Source: Gentiana macrophylla (taxonomy: Eukaryota > Streptophyta > Magnoliopsida > Gentianales > Gentianaceae). Taken from it: DNA of 64,000 bases. Both the position numbers and the translations under genes were made by a program. This document shows positions 33,123 through 45,404 of the stretch, piece by piece (positions within the stretch are counted from its first letter, which is position 1; each line of letters starts with the position of its first letter). The notes under the pieces are model-generated. The model was not told the origin of the DNA and did not search any database. It was given only the letters and a program-made list of their open reading frames with translations. The stretch is from assembly GCA_026214975.1 (NCBI GenBank), contig CM047808.1, positions 69,280,583-69,344,582 on the forward strand, in the 5' to 3' direction.

Positions 33123-34860
33123 ATGGCAGGAAGAAAAACGAGCAGAAGCACAATGACCAGGAAAGAGGAAGAAACAAATAGGAATGATTCGGTCATCGTA
33201 CAGAACCTTGTATTGGCTTGATTTTTAGGATCATCTACTGTATTTCATGCTTGGGAAATGAAAAAAATAAGGTAAAGGGGTGTTCAACCAGATCTTACTT
33301 GTTTTACATTGCGTCTAATCGTATATATTTGAATTCTATTATCCTTGTTTGATCTTGTGCTAGTGTAAAGCCTTAATTGTTATGTTGTAAAGTGAGGTGT
33401 ATGGGTTTTGGTGACCTTGGGTCCACACCGTGCCGACCTCCTATGTTAGATAAGCACGGGAGCACTGGAACACATCATTTTACTTCGCGGGACATTGTGT
33501 TTAATAATATGCTTGTCTTCTTGTATTGGTATTTTGCTATGTGCTCACCTTCTTCTAAACATCATCCATGGTTGTGATTGCGGGAGGTCTTGGTGTTTTA
33601 TATAAGTTGCATGTATACTTACACTAAAAGTGTGTTAGAATTGTGCTGGTTACATTTTTTGAGTTGGCTTGGTGGTTTTCCCCGTTTTTGTATTTGAGTG
33701 TTGTTGACAGTCATAGGCATAAATCATATGATAATGACCACTAATACCATACAAGCATGTTTGTGTGTATTGAAAAGTTGATACATTGGCATTGGGATAC
33801 TCTGGAAATCATTTTAGACAGTGAGAGGCATATGATTAGCTAAAGTACATGGAAGCTGATTATGTGAGAGTGTGGAAGAAAATATAAAACGAAAAGCCTA
33901 AGATATGCTATTACTATATGATTTTTGCAAGAATTTAGGCTAACATCATAGAGTGGTTGCATTGTAATATTGTCTTTTAAATAATCTTCAACAATGACTA
34001 GCAATCATATATGTTGTATATTTATTGAATATCGTCATGGTCTAAAAGACAGGTATGATGTCCTTCCATGCAAATAAAAATGAAAGGAGTTGATTGATTG
34101 CCTAACCGGTGATCTTCAAGGTAAAGCTTCTGGTACACAACAGGTCAATCAAGTAAGTGCTTTAATGTTATGTTGTCTACCAACCGGAGATCTTTAGAGT
34201 AAAGCTTTTGGTACTCAATCCATCTAGAGTGTATGTTCATTAATAATGTATTTTTTTCGTCCGAATATGCTATGAGTGATGACTTGCATTTTTTTTCATT
34301 ATTCCTTCGACTATTGGGTGATTGACTGATTCACTATTAATCTAGGTTTAAGTTGATCTTTCAACCTTTTCTGGAGGCAAAAGATCTCAAACCAATTCTG
34401 CAGAAGACGAGGTATAATTTTATATAATGACTTAATTACTTATATATATACACTTATGCTTTCGAATTCCCTGGCGATTTTATCTCTTTTTATGTGCTTT
34501 ATTCTATTTTTAGAACCGTGGTAAAGTTTTTATTGGGGTGCTCATCTAATCTTCTTGGAGTTAATGTCACCTGTAAATGTCGTCATGTTGTTTTTTCATG
34601 GTTACTAGTATGTTCTGTTGTGGGGAGAGCATGATTATGATAATAGAGAAAAGTGATTCATCTGCCTGCTTTTTTTTGTTATTGTTTTTCATCACTTTTT
34701 CAAGAAAATAATGTCCATGCCTTTTTAAAAAGCCTTTTTTTAATCCCTTTTGTTGCAAAGCTTATATACATGTATGTTGTCTTGGACAATTGTTTGTTTC
34801 CTCTCTGTAGATGCAAGATCAGGAAGTGAAGGGGAAAAAGAAACATAAGGGTGACAAATG
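33123..34860 (+). pseudogene. Possible TNPA-like gene remnant in the CACTA
   Basis: A speculative multi-exon reading. An ATG at 33123 gives MAGRKTSRSTMTRKEEE, basic then acidic. Further plausible exon pieces are GDLQGKASGTQQVNQ followed by a GTAAGT donor (near 34151), and STFSGGKRSQTNSAEDE followed by a GTATAA donor at 34411. The latter joins in phase, after an acceptor CTGTAG at 34810, to MQDQEVKGKKKHKGDK and a TGA (34858-34860). Position near the 3' terminus and a basic Gln/Lys-rich C-terminus fit the small DNA-binding gene of CACTA elements, but no family motif is seen. A duplicated GATCTT-TAAAGCTT segment occurs at 34110-34215. Confidence 0.25.
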
Positions 34861-35359
34861 AAGGTAACGTACATATGTGTATCATATATATCATTGTAAT
34901 TTTATAATCAAGTATGCAACTTTGGTTCCCTTTAATTTACGCTATGCAGGACACATATCCATGTCAATTGGACTGGAAGCTATTAAGATTGGCATCATTC
35001 TTTCTTTTCTTGTTCTTTTTCTTTCAAGGAGACTAGATCCATTTCAAGTAATCAATGTCGAGCGTCATTTTTGTTTTAGTAGGTAGGATTACAACTTATT
35101 GTTGAATGTTGGATTACGAATTGTTATGTAGTATTTTTGCTTCCATCAACTTTAAACTTTATGTTCAATAAATATTTAATAACAATATATTTTGAATAAT
35201 TTCATGTTCGTATATGTCCATATGTGGATTATCAATTGGAAAATCAAGTATGAATACTACTATTTTACACATATATTGGTACATGGTGACATAAATGGCC
35301 AAAAATTTCGATAATCTATGAAAGCGCGCAAGAAAACCAGTTATTACATCGGTAAAGTG

Positions 35360-35730
35360 CTATAAAATGTAATTCGAAATTGGAAAGTGTCCAAATTAGC
35401 GACAAAAGAAATAAGTGCCGTTGAATTGCCACAAATCTATTTACGTTATTATAAAAGGTGCCACAAAAATTGCCGTAAAGATAAAGCCACACATTAGATA
35501 AGTGTCAACAATGTGCCACAAATAAAAAGTACAACAATTTTACCAAGTGCCGTATAATCGCCGAAAAAGCTTCCCGGCACAACAAATAATTGCCACGGAA
35601 CATTGCCGACGTCAGTATTGATGACACTTAAATAACCGCCATTTTATGTGCCGGGATAGCTTTTTACGGCACTTATTTTCATGGTCCCGGCATTTATTTT
35701 GTGCCACAAAAAGCCAAAAGTGTTGTAGTG
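35360..35730. repeat. CACTA right subterminal repeat region
   Basis: Dense short repeats GTGCCACAAA, TTGCCG, AAGTGCCGT and CCCGGCA in both orientations up to the terminal TGTTGTAGTG. It mirrors the left subterminal region. Between 34861 and 35359 the sequence is AT-rich without a supported gene. Confidence 0.7.
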
Positions 35731-36153
35731 AATCTCGTCCCAGTCTACCAAACGGATGAGACGACGAAGCATATCAATAGCAAGAGGGAAATCATAGTCG
35801 TCTTGTATGCCCCAGTCATCTCCAGCTACCTCTAAACCTCTAAAATGTGAAGCCTGCAGCACCAGTGCCAAATCCGTCAACATAGGATCATTAAGGATCG
35901 TGTAAGGACGTCCTATGGCCTCCTGCAACTCCTCAGTCGTGAAATCGCTGCCTCCCGAACAAGGTGGAACTATGATAACGTACGTGATGGTCTTAACCTG
36001 ACTGCTAATGTCAAAATCTACATGAAGAACTATAGTGCCTCCCGGTCCACCATCTACTGTGATCAGCGGGATCCGACTAATGAGTGGGAACTCCTCAGGG
36101 CGAACTCCGTAAAAATCCATATCTAGAAAGCAACTACTGACAGATAGAAACAT

Positions 36154-36544
36154 AAAAGCTTAGTAAAACTAACTAAAATAACCAAAACAACATACAGAAG
36201 CAAAAAGAACTAGGGAAAACTAAAACACGATTGGATATCTAGGATGCCCCCTAGTGGCGCTTTTGGTTAATGTCGTTAGCTCGACTTGTTGAGTTCAGCT
36301 GGATCAGGCCATTTGACTTTTCGCGCCACCACTACTTTGTGTAAGCTCGATCGATGGCGTGGGCGTAAACAAAGACTCTAACACATGGGGTTAAATTCCT
36401 TATAGCTTTCCAGACACGTTTAAACCTCCCCATGGTTGACTTCTTCGTCTTCTGAAGCTTCTGATGGCATTCTTGTTGACGCTCCTTCCAATATTCTTCC
36501 ATATCCCAACTACCGGCTAGAACTTCTTACGATGGGCGGTGCCG
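36154..36544 (-). other. A spacer between integrase and downstream ORF
   Basis: About 390 bp. A short frame from an ATG near 36500 (MEEYWKERQQECHQKLQKTK) reads for some 50 residues, Lys/Gln-rich, before a stop. No domain is recognised; it may be a decayed small ORF. Confidence 0.35.
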
Positions 36545-37177
36545 TCATCCTCGAAGAAAACAAGTCGGTAAAGCTTCGTCAAACTCATCGACTTTAGGGG
36601 TGCTACACCCGAGGATGTCGAGAAATTTAACAATCAAAGGCTTCTCTTGAGGTGCACCTATATAGTGCTTGCACCTTTGACCATTAACTCGAAATGGTTT
36701 ACTATAACCACGTAGTTCTAGAACGCCTCCAGGAATGATTTGGAGAATCTCAAAGGGACCAGACCAACGTGTCCTTAACTTCCCAGGGAACAAATGTAAC
36801 CTGGAATTGTAAAGTAACACTTGCTCTCCAACTTGAAATTCTCTCTTCTTGATCTTTGTGTCATGATGGAGTTTCATCTTTTCCTTACTGATCCTGGCAC
36901 TTTCGTAAGCCTGAAGCCTAAACTCGTCCAACTCATGCAACTGCTGCAGTCGATGTTTGCCACAAGCTTGGGAATCGAAGTTAAGAAACTTTGTAGCCCA
37001 ATAAGCTCTGTGCTCTAACTCGACGGGCAAGTGGCACGATTTACCATAGACCATCTGGTAGGGTGATGTACCCATGGGGGTCTTATAGGCAGTCCGATAT
37101 GCCCATAGTACATCATCCAACTTTAGACTCCAGTCTTTTCTATGACTGTTCACTGTTTTCTCTAGGATCTTCTTCAA
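36545..37177 (-). pseudogene. A pol: integrase C-terminal part
   Basis: Continues the same frame as the upstream integrase after an in-frame TGA. Contains [20 protein letters not shown] and [17 protein letters not shown], typical of Athila/Tat integrases, then [20 protein letters not shown] and [10 protein letters not shown], the GPY/F-like module. The tail carries [13 protein letters not shown]. No chromodomain, as expected for the Athila branch. Stops near 36545. Confidence 0.85.
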
Positions 37178-37189
37178 GCTCTGGTTGCT

Positions 37190-38188
37190 TCACTCAACCT
37201 GACCACTAGTCATCGGATGATATGGTGTGCCAGTTTTGTGACGAACACCATACTTCTCGAGGACTTTTTCCAAAGGTCGGTTGCAAAAGTGTGTCCCTTC
37301 ATCACTAATTAAGGCACGTGGACATCCAAACCTCACAAAGATATTCTTCTTTAGAAAATTCATGACCGTTTTATGATCATTGCGAGGAGTGGCTATTGCC
37401 TCCACCCATTTCGATACATAGTCTACGCAGACTAAGATGTATTTGTTCCCACAGGAAGATGGGAATGGACCCATAAAGTCAATCCCCCATACATCAAAGA
37501 CTTCGCATTCAAGAATGGGTTTCAGTGGCATGACGAATCGTCTTGTTAGAGTACCGGTTCTTTGGCACCTATCACAGGCTTTGCAGAAAGCTTCTGTGTC
37601 CTTAAAGATCGTTGGCCAGTAGAAACCGGACTGGAAGATCTTCGCAACCGTTTTCCAAGGACCAAAGTGACCACCTGTGGGTCCACTATGGCATTGCTCG
37701 ATTATATCGCGTTGCTCAGATTCAGGAACACACCTCCTTAGCAAACCATCTTTATAGATCTTGAAAAGATAAGGTTCATCCCAAACGAAATATTTCAAAT
37801 CAGAGAAGAACTTTTTCTTCTCCTGATAAGACATTTCTGGATCGAGATAACGGGCATGAAGGTAATTCACTATGGAAGAATACCATGGAACATCAGGAGG
37901 ACAACCGTCTATCAACATGATGTTTTCTAGAGGAAAGTAAAGATCTATATCGTCAGGATCACCCTTTTCCTCACTTAACATCCTAGAAACATGATCCGCC
38001 ACTACGTTCTCACTGCCCTTTTTATCTTTAATTTGAACGTCAAACTCTTGGAGGGTCAGTAGCCAACGTAGCAGACGCGGTTTAGCCTCTTTCTTAGTCA
38101 TTAGATACCGCAAGGTAGCGTGATCAGTCCACACAATCTCTTGAGCACCCAGCAAGTAACTACGAAACTTATCCATAGCAAAGACCAC
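37190..38188 (-). pseudogene. A pol: RNase H end and integrase core
   Basis: Begins in RNase H ([50 protein letters not shown]). The integrase follows: HHCC zinc region (histidines in [11 protein letters not shown], then [11 protein letters not shown]), first catalytic Asp in [14 protein letters not shown], second in [12 protein letters not shown]. The final Glu region is cut by a TGA right after SGQVE; the next codons continue in frame at 37177. This is the longest intact stretch of element A, about 330 residues. Confidence 0.9.
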
Positions 38189-38219
38189 GGCTAATAATTC
38201 ATTTTCAGTGGTCGTGTAG

Positions 38220-38993
38220 TTAACTTGAGAAGGATTCGATGTGTGGCTGGCATAATAGATAAGTGGAACTTTCCATTAAGCTTTTGCTAAAAGCGCACCA
38301 ACCGCATAGTTTGATCGTCACACATAAGCTCAAAGGTAAGTTTCGGTCGAGCGATATAAGTATTGGAGCAGAGATTAATCGACTCTTAAGCTCCTCAAAC
38401 GCTTGCTTGCAGCTATCATCAAAGGCGAACTCAACGTCTTCCTTAAGTAAGGTAGACAAGGGCTTTGCGATCTTTGAAAAGTCCTGAATGAATCTCCTAT
38501 AGAAGCCGACATGTCCGAGAAAACCTCTGACTTCGCGAACATTCTTAGGATAACTCATCTTCTCGATAGCTTCCACCTTAGCCCTATCTACCTCAATACC
38601 TTTGGCGGACACTCTGTGGCCAAGAACTATTCCTTCATCTACCATAAAATGGCATTTCTCCCAATTGAGCACCAAGTTCTTTTCCACGCACCAAGATAAC
38701 ACCTGATCAAGATTATCGAGGCAATCATCGAAGGATTGACCAAAGACCGAAAAGTCGTCAACGAAAATCTCCATACACTTTTCAACTAGCCCGTCAAAGA
38801 TAGCCATCATACACCTTTGAAAGGTGGCTGGGGCATTACAGAGACCAAATGGCATCCGCTGTAAGCGAATGTACCATAGGGGCGAGGTAAAAGTGGTGGT
38901 CTTTTCTTGGTCAATTGGATCGATGGGTATCTGGAAGTATCCGAATATCCATCCAGAAGCGATAGAATCGTGCCCCGCCAGACGCTCTAGCAT
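38220..38993 (-). pseudogene. A pol: reverse transcriptase, main part, and RNase H start
   Basis: Frame-shifted relative to the preceding segment. RT motifs in order: GYFQIPIDPIDQEKTTTFT, MPFGLCNAPATFQRCMM, and the catalytic FVDDFSVFG (residues 77-84). Then NLVLNWEKCHFMV, GIVLGHRVSAKGIEVD, VRGFLGHVGFYRRFI and the start of RNase H (CKQAFEELKSRLISAPIL). The RNase H frame is lost after SLDRNLPL, near 38300. Confidence 0.9.
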
Positions 38994-40033
38994 CTGGTCA
39001 ATGAAAGGAAGGGGAAATGATCTTTCATTGTGACCTCATTGAGTTTCCTATAGTCAATGCAGACTCTATAGCCTGTAACGAGCCTCAATGCTATCTCTTC
39101 TCCCTTCTCGTTCTTCTCAATAGTCATCCCTCCCTTTTTGGGGACCACTTGAGTAGGGGATACCCATTCACTGTCAGCGATGGCGTATATGATACCCATA
39201 TCTAGAAGTTTGATGATCTCCTTCTTGACTACTTCTTGCATGTGAGGGTTAAGCCTCCTCTGGGGCTGTCTTACACATTTAGCACCCTCACTAGTCTTGA
39301 TCTTGTGCATGCAGATGTCAGGAGATATTCCTCGGATATCTCCCACCTGCCATCCAAAGGCTTTTTCGTTTTTTCGCATGACGTTTAACAGTTTCAGCTC
39401 TTCTATTCGAGATAGCTTGGCAGATATGATCAAGGGGAGCTTGTCACCCTCACGTAGGAACACATACTTAAGATGCTTAGGCAACGGCTTCAAGACTAGA
39501 TCGGCAGGTGGTTCCTCTAAACTCGATTTAAGCCCTCCACTTTTCAACTCAGAATCGCTGAGCTTACTTAGTGGCTCCACTGCCAAAGCTTCTTCTCTTA
39601 ATAACTCATCCTCAAAGTCAGCTGCTAATTGATCTAGATTAACCACACCATGATTATTCAAATTATCGATCAATCGCTCATATTCCACCTCCACAGCCTT
39701 GACTTGCTCGTCCAGACAGTCATTGAAGTCATTGAATGACTCCTTAATGGAAAAGCCGGTTGGAGAACCAGAGGGTACTTGAATAGATTTAGAGACACTA
39801 TAGCTTACCTCTTGGTCACCAACTCGAATAGTTATTTGCCCACCATCACAATCGATGAGGGCCCTAGCTGTAGATAGGAAAGGCCTTCCAAGAATCAGGG
39901 GAACATCCGCACCTTTCTCCATATCTAAGACGTACCAGTCAACCGGGAAGGTAAACCTATCAATTTGAACTAATACGTCTTTCAGGATCCCTGAAGCTTT
40001 CTTGGAAGATCTATCGCTGGCCCGAAGGTTCAT
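38987..40033 (-). pseudogene. A pol: protease C-terminus and RT N-terminus
   Basis: Protease end DWYVLDMEKGADVPLILGRP and FLSTARALIDCDGGQITIRV, followed by a linker of about 150 residues. RT then starts with GMTIEKNEKGEEIALRLVTG and YRVCIDYRKLNEVTMKDHFP. A frameshift at the usual DHFPLPF region ends it near 38987 and the RT resumes in another frame at 38993. The domain order is typical for the lineage. Confidence 0.85.
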
Positions 40034-40044
40034 GGTGGTGGGTT

Positions 40045-40506
40045 CTAGAAGATCTTGTAAACCAAGGCGATTGCAAAAGCAGACAACGGCATCAAGGCGA
40101 TGGATGCACCCAGGTCACATAAAGAATTTGGGAAGACTAGGCCTCCCATCTGCAATGTGAGCACAAACTTGCCCGGGTCACCCCTCTTGATTGGTAAGTC
40201 TTGATAATTGACCATTGAGCAGTCCTCACCAATTGCTCGATCCATGTCTGCTAACTTCTTTTTAGAAGAAACAACATCCTTGATGAATTTTGTATACTTA
40301 GGCATCTCGACCAAGACCTCGGATAATGGCAGATTTACCTGAGTATTTTTCAAAAGGTTAAGCACCTTTTCATATTTCTTATCTTCACTCGGAGGGATGT
40401 TGCTCTTCCTCGGTGGAAATGGAAGCTTTTTAAGGTCACTCTCGGAAAATACTTTCTTAGAGGATGCACTTACGGCCTTGTCTTCCAGATCTTTCCACCT
40501 CACCAC
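40045..40506 (-). pseudogene. A pol: aspartic protease N-terminus
   Basis: Carries LPFPPRKSNIPPSEDKKYEK, VLVEMPKYTKFIKDVVSSKK and the retropepsin-like active site LCDLGASIALMPLS, with the catalytic Asp in DLGAS. Protease cleaves the gag-pol polyprotein. The frame is the same as the preceding segment (separated by one TAA) and shifts before the next. Confidence 0.85.
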
Positions 40507-40509
40507 TTT

Positions 40510-41632
40510 TTATGACGTCTTATTGGTCAGGGGATCAGCCACCTGACTCTCAACCGAATCTTCTTTTCTCAGGGGTTCAGCCACTTGAGGTGTTTCAACT
40601 CTTTCATTACTCGAGGGATCAACCACCCGAGTATGATCTTGCAGGACAGGGGATTGATTAGTGCCACTTCTTAAATTCATCGCACTGGCCTCCTCTTTAC
40701 CGTATTGCATTGTTGGCACGAGGTCAGTGCATTGATTGTTGCTTATATCAGCCTGAGCAACCTGACCGCCTTTTGGATTCTTTTCCGTAAAAAGTGGCAA
40801 TTGCTCGACTGATCTGGAAGCTAGCTCGCTCGGCCGGTGCCCGATTTGCCTCTCAAGACTTTTCATCGTCTGCTTTGCTCCTCTCGAAATGAATTCCATT
40901 CGGCTTTTATATCATTTGAATGGGAGGGGCCTTGAGAGTTTTGGAAGTTCTGGGAAGATGGTGGCTGGCCGAGTTTGAAAGCGAGGATTAGAATTGGCGG
41001 GCCAATTACGATTGAACTGCTTCTTTGTGGATTCGAGAAATTGGAATACAGTTACGATTGAATCCAGGGCTTCTGTTGAAGTTTGGATTCTGATTAAAGC
41101 TCGGATTGAAATTTGGATTTGAATTAAAGCTCGGATTCTGGCGAAGCCCTGGTTTTGAGAATTATTCTCGGCGGAGGGTGGTTATTGAACCTCGGATTAG
41201 GCGGCGGAAAAAGCATTCACTTCCGCATTCTGTCCAATCATGGGACAGAAGCGAGCAGTGTGCCCCGGATCATCACATACTTGGCATGTGATTGGATTAT
41301 ACTGTCCATTGTTATGAACAACATCGACTTGATGAGCGAGAGGGGCTGAAATTGACATTGGCCAAACATGTGGTGGCGGTCGGCGACAATTTTATGTCTG
41401 ATGACTGAGTGTTGCGGAAAGCGAAGAGTCCGATTAATCAAGTTTGAAACTTGAGGACTTGCCATGCAGCGCTGCAAAGCATGGCTATCGACTTTGAACA
41501 TTGACTTCCTCCACCTTGGGAGGAGGAGGCGCTTGGATGGCCTGATAGGATGGGGCATAATTGTATTTGGCAATGTCTTCAAGCAGTGCCCATCCTTCAT
41601 CAGGTGTCTTTTTGAGGAAAGCCCCACCAGAA
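40510..41632 (-). pseudogene. A gag, C-terminal part with zinc knuckle
   Basis: Continues from the D insertion point: GGAFLKKTPDEGWALLEDIA is a hallmark of Athila gag. A CCHC knuckle CQVCDDPGHTARFC is read near 41252-41293. After a Gly/Pro/Asn-rich stretch with frameshifts, the frame 40899-40510 (KSLERQIGHRPSELASR, AMNLRSGT) leads to the protease. Gag coats and packages the RNA. Split by D and broken by indels around 40900-41240. Confidence 0.8.
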
Positions 41633-43436
41633 TGTTGGAAAGGTGTCCTAAACCCAATCGGGTTGGACCTGATCCGACCGGGTCGGGTCATTTACAGTCT
41701 ATTTAGTTCATGTAATAACTTTATTATGATTAATAAAAGCACTTATGTTATTATATATTGTTTATCTTCATATTATTTGTTGTATATGTATAGTAACGTC
41801 CCTAGTATCAATCTGTGATAGAGAAACCATGATAGTGATTATGGTTGATGAGATCTCTAATCACTATAACAAGGTTGGTACTTAAATGTCTCTAGTCTTA
41901 CATATTATCAAATGGGACATTGATAGTATAATCGGACTAGCACGTATTGGATGTATTCTATCTTTTAGAAGGTAGGGATAGATCTCGTCTATCGAAGTGT
42001 AGAGACACTTGGGTATGCGTGGGCGTGTATTAGAGAATGCGACGTTAAGTGACCCACTTACATTAAGTGTCACACTATGTGGCGGTTGTGTAATTATCCT
42101 TTTGACCGGAGTCTTCATGGCATCACGGTGTGGATTGTCATGCTTTGACACTATTGAGATTTCTCCTAACCACGGGCGATCATGCGGTAGTGATTGGGTA
42201 TGATATTGAAGCATCGCGGAGTATACATGTTTGGTCGTCCGGGAATCGCGTATCCTATGATTGGGATTGAATATCGAAATGGCCTTCTTATAAGGAATGT
42301 CTAGCTCTCGAGAATCTTTGCAAAGTGGGAGTAAATGTGTTATTCGAGAGAGCATGATATCAGATTATAAGATACGATCGTCAATGTATTGACACTCGAG
42401 ATACGATCGTATGGATATTATTATAGCGATAGGATTGTAAGTTACACGGTAACTGCTTCACACGAAAGGTAGTAGTCATTTCTTTTGACTCTTCCGATAA
42501 TTGGGGGTCACGGTGTTTTGCTAGACGCTATCCCGTGATCGTTAGGTATGAAGGGCATTTTAGTAAATTGCACTTTGTGTCTACGGCCAACATATTCGGA
42601 AGCCTATCGGGTCACACACATATGAACATCGAGTCGGATTAAAATGCGGTTATAGTTGATAACCAAATAAGGAAAGTTTATCTCTAGACTATAAAGGTTA
42701 TAGTGGTAAATTAATATGGTGGTATTTATTTATTATGAATAAATAAAATACAAGATATTAATTATATATAAATTAGATTAATTAAAGAATATTTTGAAGT
42801 CAATTTGTTGGTGAAGGGCGCCACTTTTGAGTGTATGAGATACACTTGGATTGTGCACTTTAATTAATAAATATTGCCATAATATTAATATAGGATATTA
42901 ATTGATTTTGACAAAATAGATTTATGGTAATAAGATAATTATAATCAATATATGATATTGACAAAATAAATTATAATTAAAGAGATAAATCAATCTAATT
43001 GATTTTCCTTATTTTATTGGAAAAGGTTTTCTTCTCTCCACACTTGAGATGGGGCGCCACCTCATACATAAAAGGAAGTGGGTGTCAAGCTCTTTTGTAC
43101 ATCACAATTGCAAGAGTTCATAATTCTTGTGTAAAATAGAGAGCTCTCCATAGTAAGTTTGTGAGGAAGAAAAGGTCGGTCTAGCGGCCGGAGGTTTTTC
43201 GATAGCAATCAAGTAGGATTCGGCGAGGGGTTCGTGTGGATTAGCGATAGAGGCCGGACGCGTGGGCGGCTTGCGCGATTGAACTACTCTCCGTTGGCGG
43301 TCAAAGCGGCGATCTTGTAGATCATCTAAGGTATAACCGTCAAACTACTTAACGTGTTTATTGCATTAAGCGAAGAACGATCTAGAAAAGGAAATCAAAT
43401 TTTAAATTCATTTGCGTTAAACTAGTGATTTCTAAC
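41633..43436 (+). repeat. D 5' LTR
   Basis: Begins TGTTGGAAAGGTG and ends TTTCTAAC before the PBS. Very similar to the 3' LTR and clearly homologous to the C1 LTRs. Small differences from the right copy include GTGGGCGTG versus GTGGACGTG and TCATACATAAAAGG versus TCTATAAAAGG at the TATA position. Confidence 0.9.
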
Positions 43437-43437
43437 G

Positions 43438-43450
43438 GTGGTATCGAGCG
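43438..43450 (+). other. D primer-binding site with a one-base deficit
   Basis: Reads GGTGGTATCGAGCGG at 43437-43451 where the initiator-Met complement requires TGGTATCAGAGC. The missing A changes CAG to CG. The homologous C1 site at 9874 is intact. Confidence 0.75.
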
Positions 43451-45404
43451 GACTTGAGCTTAAGCAATAAGCATAATTTAAATGCGTAGTATTTAATCGA
43501 TAGATGCAAGATTTAAATCACGAAGCGTTAAAACAAAAAAAAATTAGGGTTCTTGGGGGTCGGCCCATGGTGGCGCCCCCTCCTCTCCTGTGATGGCGGC
43601 GGCGGCGGTAACCCTAGGGTTGCCGTCCGTCGGCTCTCCTCTTCCAATGGGGGAGATCAACCCTTTTCGTTTTGTGATATTTTATTGTGCATAGATATCT
43701 CGTTTGTTTAGTTGTGTCATATGGCCAACCAATGGTTCAAATAGTTTGGACCATTGGGAAACCATATGGGACATTGGCCTTTCAGATTTTGATTTGGAAT
43801 AGGCTCAGGCCCTTTCCAAATATTTGATTTGGAATAGGCCTGAGCTCAAGCCACTTCAAAATTTTGATTTTGGAAAGTGGCAGGCCTAAACTAAAACCAT
43901 TTGGCCTTTCCAAATATTTGATTTGGAATAGGCCTGAGCCCTTTCCAAATATTTGATTTGGAATAGGCATGAGCCTGAGCCACTCCAAAATTTTGATTTT
44001 GGAAAGTGGCGTGCCTGAACTAAAATAATTTGGCCTTTCCAAATATTTGATTTGGAATAGAGCTCAGGCCTTTCCAAATATTTGATTTGGAATAGGCTGA
44101 AGCACTGAGCCACTTCCAAAATTTTGATTTTTGGAAAGTAAGGTGAGCCTAAGCTAAATTTAGTTTTGGAAAGGAAACAAATAGGAGACTTTATAATTTT
44201 AATTTTATTTGAATAGTTCAAATTTAATTAAAATTGAAATCAATTTAAAATTAAATGTTAATTTTAATTTTCGGTTAAGTCATATAATTAATTAAAAGTT
44301 ATTTAATTATTTGGCGTGATAAAATAAAGACGCATGAGTAGTAGTAGTTAAAATTAGAATTTAATCTTTTTCATAAGATAAAATTGTATGGATTAGATGT
44401 GTAGATATAATGTGATTATATGGACCCCGATTGATCATGGACTCGACCAATAGGATAGATGGGAATGTTTTCTTTATGTTGGTTTTGAAAAATTGTCTAG
44501 GCCGTTATGAAGAAACGTGACCTAGTTTACTTTTGCATTTATCCCATTCCTCGAGTTCCCCCGTGTGCGGCGGGTGTAATTATATATTATGTAACAAGAA
44601 TGGAGCAAAAGTTCAAGACCAAGGAGAAATAAAGAACCCATTGGCGCACGTCTGACAATAAAGATCCTATTGGCGGTTGCAGATACCCTTAGTTTGTGAC
44701 CAGCGGTTTAAATCGGTTTGTATTCGAAACCGCACCTAGGAAAAGTCCATGATCATACCGGTTATTTTATGCGCGGAATGTTGTGTATGTTTTACTTTAT
44801 ATGATATCGTAGTAATATGCACATAGTAGATGAGACCATAATTAAACCAAATTAATTAAGTGAATTAATTTAAAATTATTCCCACACCAAAAATCGAGCC
44901 AAAATTGTCTCCCAATATTATAATGACGGTGAAGAGCCTTTGTTCGGATCAAGCGATCGGCCCACGTCGGGAGTTGACCTACCACGGGTATATCGTCATT
45001 ATCGAGATATGATCGTTACGAGATCTCATGAATATTTGGGTTCTGACTCGACTAAGAATCTTGCGGTGATTGGCCCACGTCGGGACCGTGCGATTTTAGA
45101 GACAAGGGTGGCTATCACATAGAGATGTGAATTGTCAAAGAGTTGACTAGTCAACCAATGGAAATCGAATAAGATTCGATCGGTAAATAGTACCCACCCG
45201 AAATTGACCCGGTCGATCGGCCATTACGTCGGGGATCGAGTCAACTAGATAGGATTCCATCCACTAAAGAATTAATTAAATTCTTGAAAGCCAATAGGGA
45301 ATAGTTGGCTAGTGGGAGTAAAAACCTTATAAATTTCTTAGTGCAAATTTAGGTTTTTATACATGAGCTTTACTTATTCTATCTTTTATTTCTTGTTGTA
45401 GAAA
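43451..45404 (+). other. D long untranslated leader
   Basis: About 1.95 kb between the PBS and the gag ATG. In order: an A run near 43533, GGC repeats near 43594-43608, the hairpin array (43765-44150), AT-rich sequence, a shared CCCCGATTGATCATGGACTC segment (44426), and TTGTTGTAG just before the gag start. Short frames here are repeat artefacts. Confidence 0.6.
43765..44150. repeat. Alternating inverted-repeat array in the D leader
   Basis: About six type 1 units (CCAAATATTTGATTTGG with GGCC-like edges) and three type 2 units (CAAAATTTTGATTTTGG with CCACTT/AAGTGG edges) alternate. Each unit can fold as a hairpin. The array matches the shorter one in C1 and is conserved in position behind the PBS. 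Confidence 0.8.

Larger units (their letters stand above)
29128..35730. mobile_element. CACTA (En/Spm-like) element, probably non-autonomous (6603 bp)
   Basis: Ends CACTACAACA (29128-29137) and TGTTGTAGTG (35721-35730) are perfect inverted repeats, flanked by the 3-bp duplication AAT (29125-29127 and 35731-35733). Subterminal regions are rich in short repeats such as GCCACAAA, TTGCCG and ACGGCA. No TNP2/TNPD-type transposase frame is visible, so it likely depends on a helper. Inside are a decayed tandem repeat, a hAT-like MITE, a TA microsatellite and possible exons of a small gene. Confidence 0.9.
29103..36121 (-). pseudogene. A ORF downstream of integrase, split by the CACTA element
   Basis: ATG at 36121 (MDFYGVRPEEFPLISRIPLI) opens a frame of about 130 residues that runs into the CACTA element at 35730 (ending ...RLVDWDEI). 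It resumes at 29127 for a few codons (YADTSVS) and stops near 29103, so the total before insertion was about 138 residues. It ends only about 10 bp before the conserved Athila box. No domain is recognised; acidic and Leu-rich. An in-frame ATG at 36153 would add 11 hydrophobic residues but is less well placed. Confidence 0.5.

Noticed and set aside
43782..44221. Open frames of 86 and 111 residues on the minus strand
   Set aside because: They translate the leader hairpin repeats (SKSNIWKG-like repeats); a by-product of the repeat array.
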